Shown: positions 6,445 through 8,486 of the stretch, piece by piece
Layout of the letters: each line of letters starts with the position of its first letter
Numbering within the stretch: position 1 is the stretch's first letter
Assembly: GCA_003979035.1 (NCBI GenBank)
Contig: RXOA01000121.1
Coordinates: 1 to 8,486, forward strand
Origin: Candidatus Bipolaricaulota bacterium
GTDB taxonomy: Bacteria > Bipolaricaulota > Bipolaricaulia > UBA7950 > UBA9294
Direction: 5' to 3'
DNA: 8,486 nt
Notes under the pieces: generated by a model
Databases searched by the model: none
The model's input: the letters and a program-made list of their open reading frames with translations, nothing else
Told to the model about the DNA's origin: nothing
Made by a program: the position numbers and the translations under genes

Positions 6445-7767
6445 TCAAAGCCGCGTTGGTCCCGGCGAACAGGCGCTTGGTGCGATGACTCGGCCCCACT
6501 TCGAGGTCCAGTGGACGAGATCATTGAAGGGAAGCGTCTCGAAACCGATCACATAGGTCGGCAGAACATCGCCAAGCGGCTCGATCCATTTCTGTGGGAG
6601 CGATGACGCGCCGAGCGATCCGCCGACGAGGGCACCGACCAGCCCTGCAGTGCAGTCGGTGTCGAACCCGAGATGGAGCGTTCTCAGGAGAGACTGCTCA
6701 AAATCCCCTTCGCCGAGGATTAACCCGGCAACAGCGCAGGCAAGACTGGGAATACAGTGAATCCAGTGGTAGCGTCCAAATGTCTGTTCGATCCACTTCG
6801 CGACCAACGCCTCGTCGCTCGACCTCCGGCAGCAATCGATGGTTGCCTCGACCACCGCGATGAGGGGGCTCGCGCCCGGGAGGTGCTCCAATCCCGCGAC
6901 CAAGGCGTCTTCCACAGGCAAGCCGGCCACGACAAGCGATGTGACTGCGGCAACGTAGATTTCACCGTCGACGCCTTCGCGATAGTGGGAAATGGAGGCG
7001 TCTCGGAAGGCGAATTCGGCCGCGATCCGAGGCGAGCCCGGTGCGACCAATCCGTGAATCTCCCCTCGCATTTGCGCTCCGACCCAGGCGCCGCACGGGT
7101 TGCGAAACCATCGGCTTTCCGGTGGCATGACTCCGGCCGCGATGTTGTCGAGGGCCGCTTGCGCCGCCGTGTAGGCGAACGGCAGGTGGCAGAGCCATTC
7201 GAGTGCCAGATCGCGACTTGTCCAGCCGACGCCGCGCTCATCAAGAACATGGAGCAGCAACGGGGCATAGGCCGTATCGTCATTGACAAGATTCGGGACA
7301 CCGACATACGATCGGATTTGCCTGTGCTCGCGGAGAATCTGATCACGCGACCACCCTTCTACCGGCTCGCCCAACGCTGTCCCTGCGCACTTCCCCAACC
7401 ACGCGCCAAGGATACGATCCTCGTAGATCCGGGAATCGATCGGGATCTGAGAAGGGGCGAGGGGTGGCGCTGCCGGGAGGTCCTTCCGGTAGGCTTCCCA
7501 TGTGCCGGGCTCGTCCCGGCGCACCTTCGCGAGCTGCTCGATCGTCAGGGTATTGATTTTCGCCATCACGACGAGGAGATCATCGAGCCGGTCGGCTCGA
7601 AAGAGCGCTTCCCCGTCGCTGAGCAGTGGCTGTGCCGGGGCCATGTCGCATCCGAGATTCTCCATCGCCTGAACAGAAGCGCGCATCGGGTAAATCGGGA
7701 TTCCCGAGTCGGCAACGGTTTTCCAGGCATTGCGAATCAAATCGCGGCGAGCAGCTGTTGCGTTCAT
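6445..7767 (-). CDS. ADP-ribosylglycohydrolase-family protein, N-terminally extended
   Basis: This is a 440-residue protein. Residues from about 115 are the ADP-ribosylglycohydrolase (DraG/ARH-like) all-helical fold: DRILGAWLGKCAGTALGEPV (117-136), the metal-site NDDT (162-165), DASISH (256-261) and GFDTDCTA (367-374) with D369 and D371. Such enzymes hydrolyse N- or O-glycosidic bonds of ADP-ribose with two divalent metals. Both acidic metal-binding motifs are intact, so it is probably active. Residues 1-110 form a mainly helical-looking extension I do not recognise. The ATG at 7767 is chosen for its GGAGGA SD at 7 nt; a longer frame would overlap the Fe-S gene. It lies 14 bp after that gene and 31 bp before the ribokinase, which fits a role in freeing ribose. 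The substrate could be ADP-ribosyl protein, ADP-ribose, a nucleoside or another ribosyl compound. Confidence 0.85.
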   Translation of the reverse strand: MNATAARRDLIRNAWKTVADSGIPIYPMRASVQAMENLGCDMAPAQPLLSDGEALFRADRLDDLLVVMAKINTLTIEQLAKVRRDEPGTWEAYRKDLPAAPPLAPSQIPIDSRIYEDRILGAWLGKCAGTALGEPVEGWSRDQILREHRQIRSYVGVPNLVNDDTAYAPLLLHVLDERGVGWTSRDLALEWLCHLPFAYTAAQAALDNIAAGVMPPESRWFRNPCGAWVGAQMRGEIHGLVAPGSPRIAAEFAFRDASISHYREGVDGEIYVAAVTSLVVAGLPVEDALVAGLEHLPGASPLIAVVEATIDCCRRSSDEALVAKWIEQTFGRYHWIHCIPSLACAVAGLILGEGDFEQSLLRTLHLGFDTDCTAGLVGALVGGSLGASSLPQKWIEPLGDVLPTYVIGFETLPFNDLVHWTSKWGRVIAPSACSPGPTRL

Positions 7768-7781
7768 CACGGTCTCCTCCG

Positions 7782-8486
7782 TCACAGCGCCGCGGCAAGC
7801 AGCTCGACGATGTCGAGCACGTCCACCGAGCTGGAGATGCTCGCCCGCTGCTTGGCGTCGAGGAACGCCGTCTGGCATGCCGGACAGGCGCTGACGATGG
7901 TATCTGCTCCGGTGGCAAGCGCTTCGGCGAAGCGCTCGGCTTCCGTTGCGATGGAAAGCCCTTCATGGTCGGTACGCACGAACCCTCCGCTGCCGCAGCA
8001 GAACGACTGCGAGCCGTTACGCGGCATTTCCTGTCGCTTCACGCCGGGGATGGCATCGATCAACTGACGCGGGGGACCAAGGATTCCCAGGGATCGTCCC
8101 AACGTGCATGGATCGTGATAAGTGACCAAACGGCCTTGTCTCTTCAGCCTCAGTTCGCGGAACGCCGGCAATTCCGCGAGGTACTCGGTGATGTGCATGG
8201 CATGCACCGGAAGCGGATGTCCCGTCAGTTTCACGTAGTCCTCGCGAAATGTTCGGAGACAGCCCGGGCAGGCGAAAACCAGCGTCTCAGCACCGGACTG
8301 TCGAATGCGTTCCAGGTTCTCGTCAAGGGCTTGGCGGGTTCGATCGGGCATTCCCATCGCCAAGAACGGATGGCCGCAGCACGTCTCGTCTTCGAGAACG
8401 GCGAAGTCGACGCCGCACGCCTCAAGCAGACTGTAGGTTCCGCGGGCAATTCCTCGCCGCAACAGGGAGGGCGTGCAGCCGACGAA
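7782..8486 (-). CDS. Two-CCG-domain Fe-S oxidoreductase subunit (5'-partial)
   Basis: The frame is open to the right edge, so the N-terminal part is missing; 234 residues are visible. They hold two cysteine-rich CCG domains: C4, C36-C37-G38 with CPGC (73-76), and C127, C163-C164-G165 with CPAC (201-204). This architecture is typical of the C-terminal half of GlcF, GlpC, LutA/LldE and heterodisulfide-reductase HdrB/HdrD-like proteins, which bind Fe-S clusters and pass electrons from a flavin oxidase or to quinone/disulfide. The missing part may carry 4Fe-4S ferredoxin motifs. It is the first visible gene of the leftward operon; the stop is 14 bp before the glycohydrolase ATG. All visible cluster cysteines are present. 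The exact role depends on upstream genes not in the window, for example a GlcD-like flavoprotein. Confidence 0.85.
   Translation of the reverse strand, partial: FVGCTPSLLRRGIARGTYSLLEACGVDFAVLEDETCCGHPFLAMGMPDRTRQALDENLERIRQSGAETLVFACPGCLRTFREDYVKLTGHPLPVHAMHITEYLAELPAFRELRLKRQGRLVTYHDPCTLGRSLGILGPPRQLIDAIPGVKRQEMPRNGSQSFCCGSGGFVRTDHEGLSIATEAERFAEALATGADTIVSACPACQTAFLDAKQRASISSSVDVLDIVELLAAAL

Noticed and set aside
6757..8067. 436-codon open frame on the plus strand opposite the glycohydrolase and Fe-S genes
   Set aside because: It lies antisense to two genes with clear family motifs, is rich in Arg and Cys without any motif, and reflects GC-biased codons of the opposite strand.

Overview
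The window is GC-rich (roughly 60% by eye) bacterial chromosomal DNA. Genes are tightly packed, Shine-Dalgarno (SD) sequences are strong, and the promoters look sigma70-like. The gene set is an FGGY sugar kinase, an acyl-CoA-synthetase-type ligase, a dihydropyrimidinase-type amidohydrolase, a PfkB/ribokinase, an ADP-ribosylglycohydrolase-family protein and a two-CCG-domain Fe-S protein. This suggests a heterotrophic, possibly anaerobic, bacterium that catabolises sugars and nucleosides. The sequence does not fix the phylum. No rRNA, tRNA, CRISPR array, transposase or phage gene was seen.

Layout, left to right. (1) Positions 1-368 hold no convincing gene. They contain a rho-independent-type hairpin for the leftward FGGY kinase. 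Directly beyond it is a strong leftward promoter with a perfect TATAAT, overlapped by two inverted repeats. That promoter must serve a gene to the left of the window. (2) 369-1910 (-) is an FGGY kinase of the xylulokinase type. (3) 1911-2278 is a 368-bp divergent intergenic region with a likely kinase promoter, short repeats, an SD-preceded mini-ORF and a 12-bp palindrome. (4) 2279-5468 (+) is a two-gene operon of an AMP-binding acid:CoA ligase and a dihydropyrimidinase/hydantoinase-family enzyme. The ligase stop codon lies inside the SD of the second gene. (5) 5484-8486 (-) is a compact three-gene operon. In transcription order it holds a CCG-domain Fe-S protein (cut by the window edge), an ADP-ribosylglycohydrolase-family protein and a ribokinase. 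The + and - operons converge tail to tail with 15 bp between stop codons.

How the genes may work together (inference). A ribosyl-bond hydrolase next to a ribokinase suggests release of ribose from a nucleoside, ADP-ribose or a related ribosyl compound, followed by phosphorylation to ribose-5-phosphate. The convergent dihydropyrimidinase could open a reduced pyrimidine ring or another cyclic amide, and the ligase could activate a resulting acid. Together they could form a nucleoside or ribosylated-compound degradation locus. Each family is recognisable from its motifs, but substrates cannot be read from sequence. Points of interest are an aspartate where the ligase family normally has its catalytic A10 lysine, a 110-residue N-terminal extension on the glycohydrolase, and the unexplained regulated-looking promoter at the left edge.
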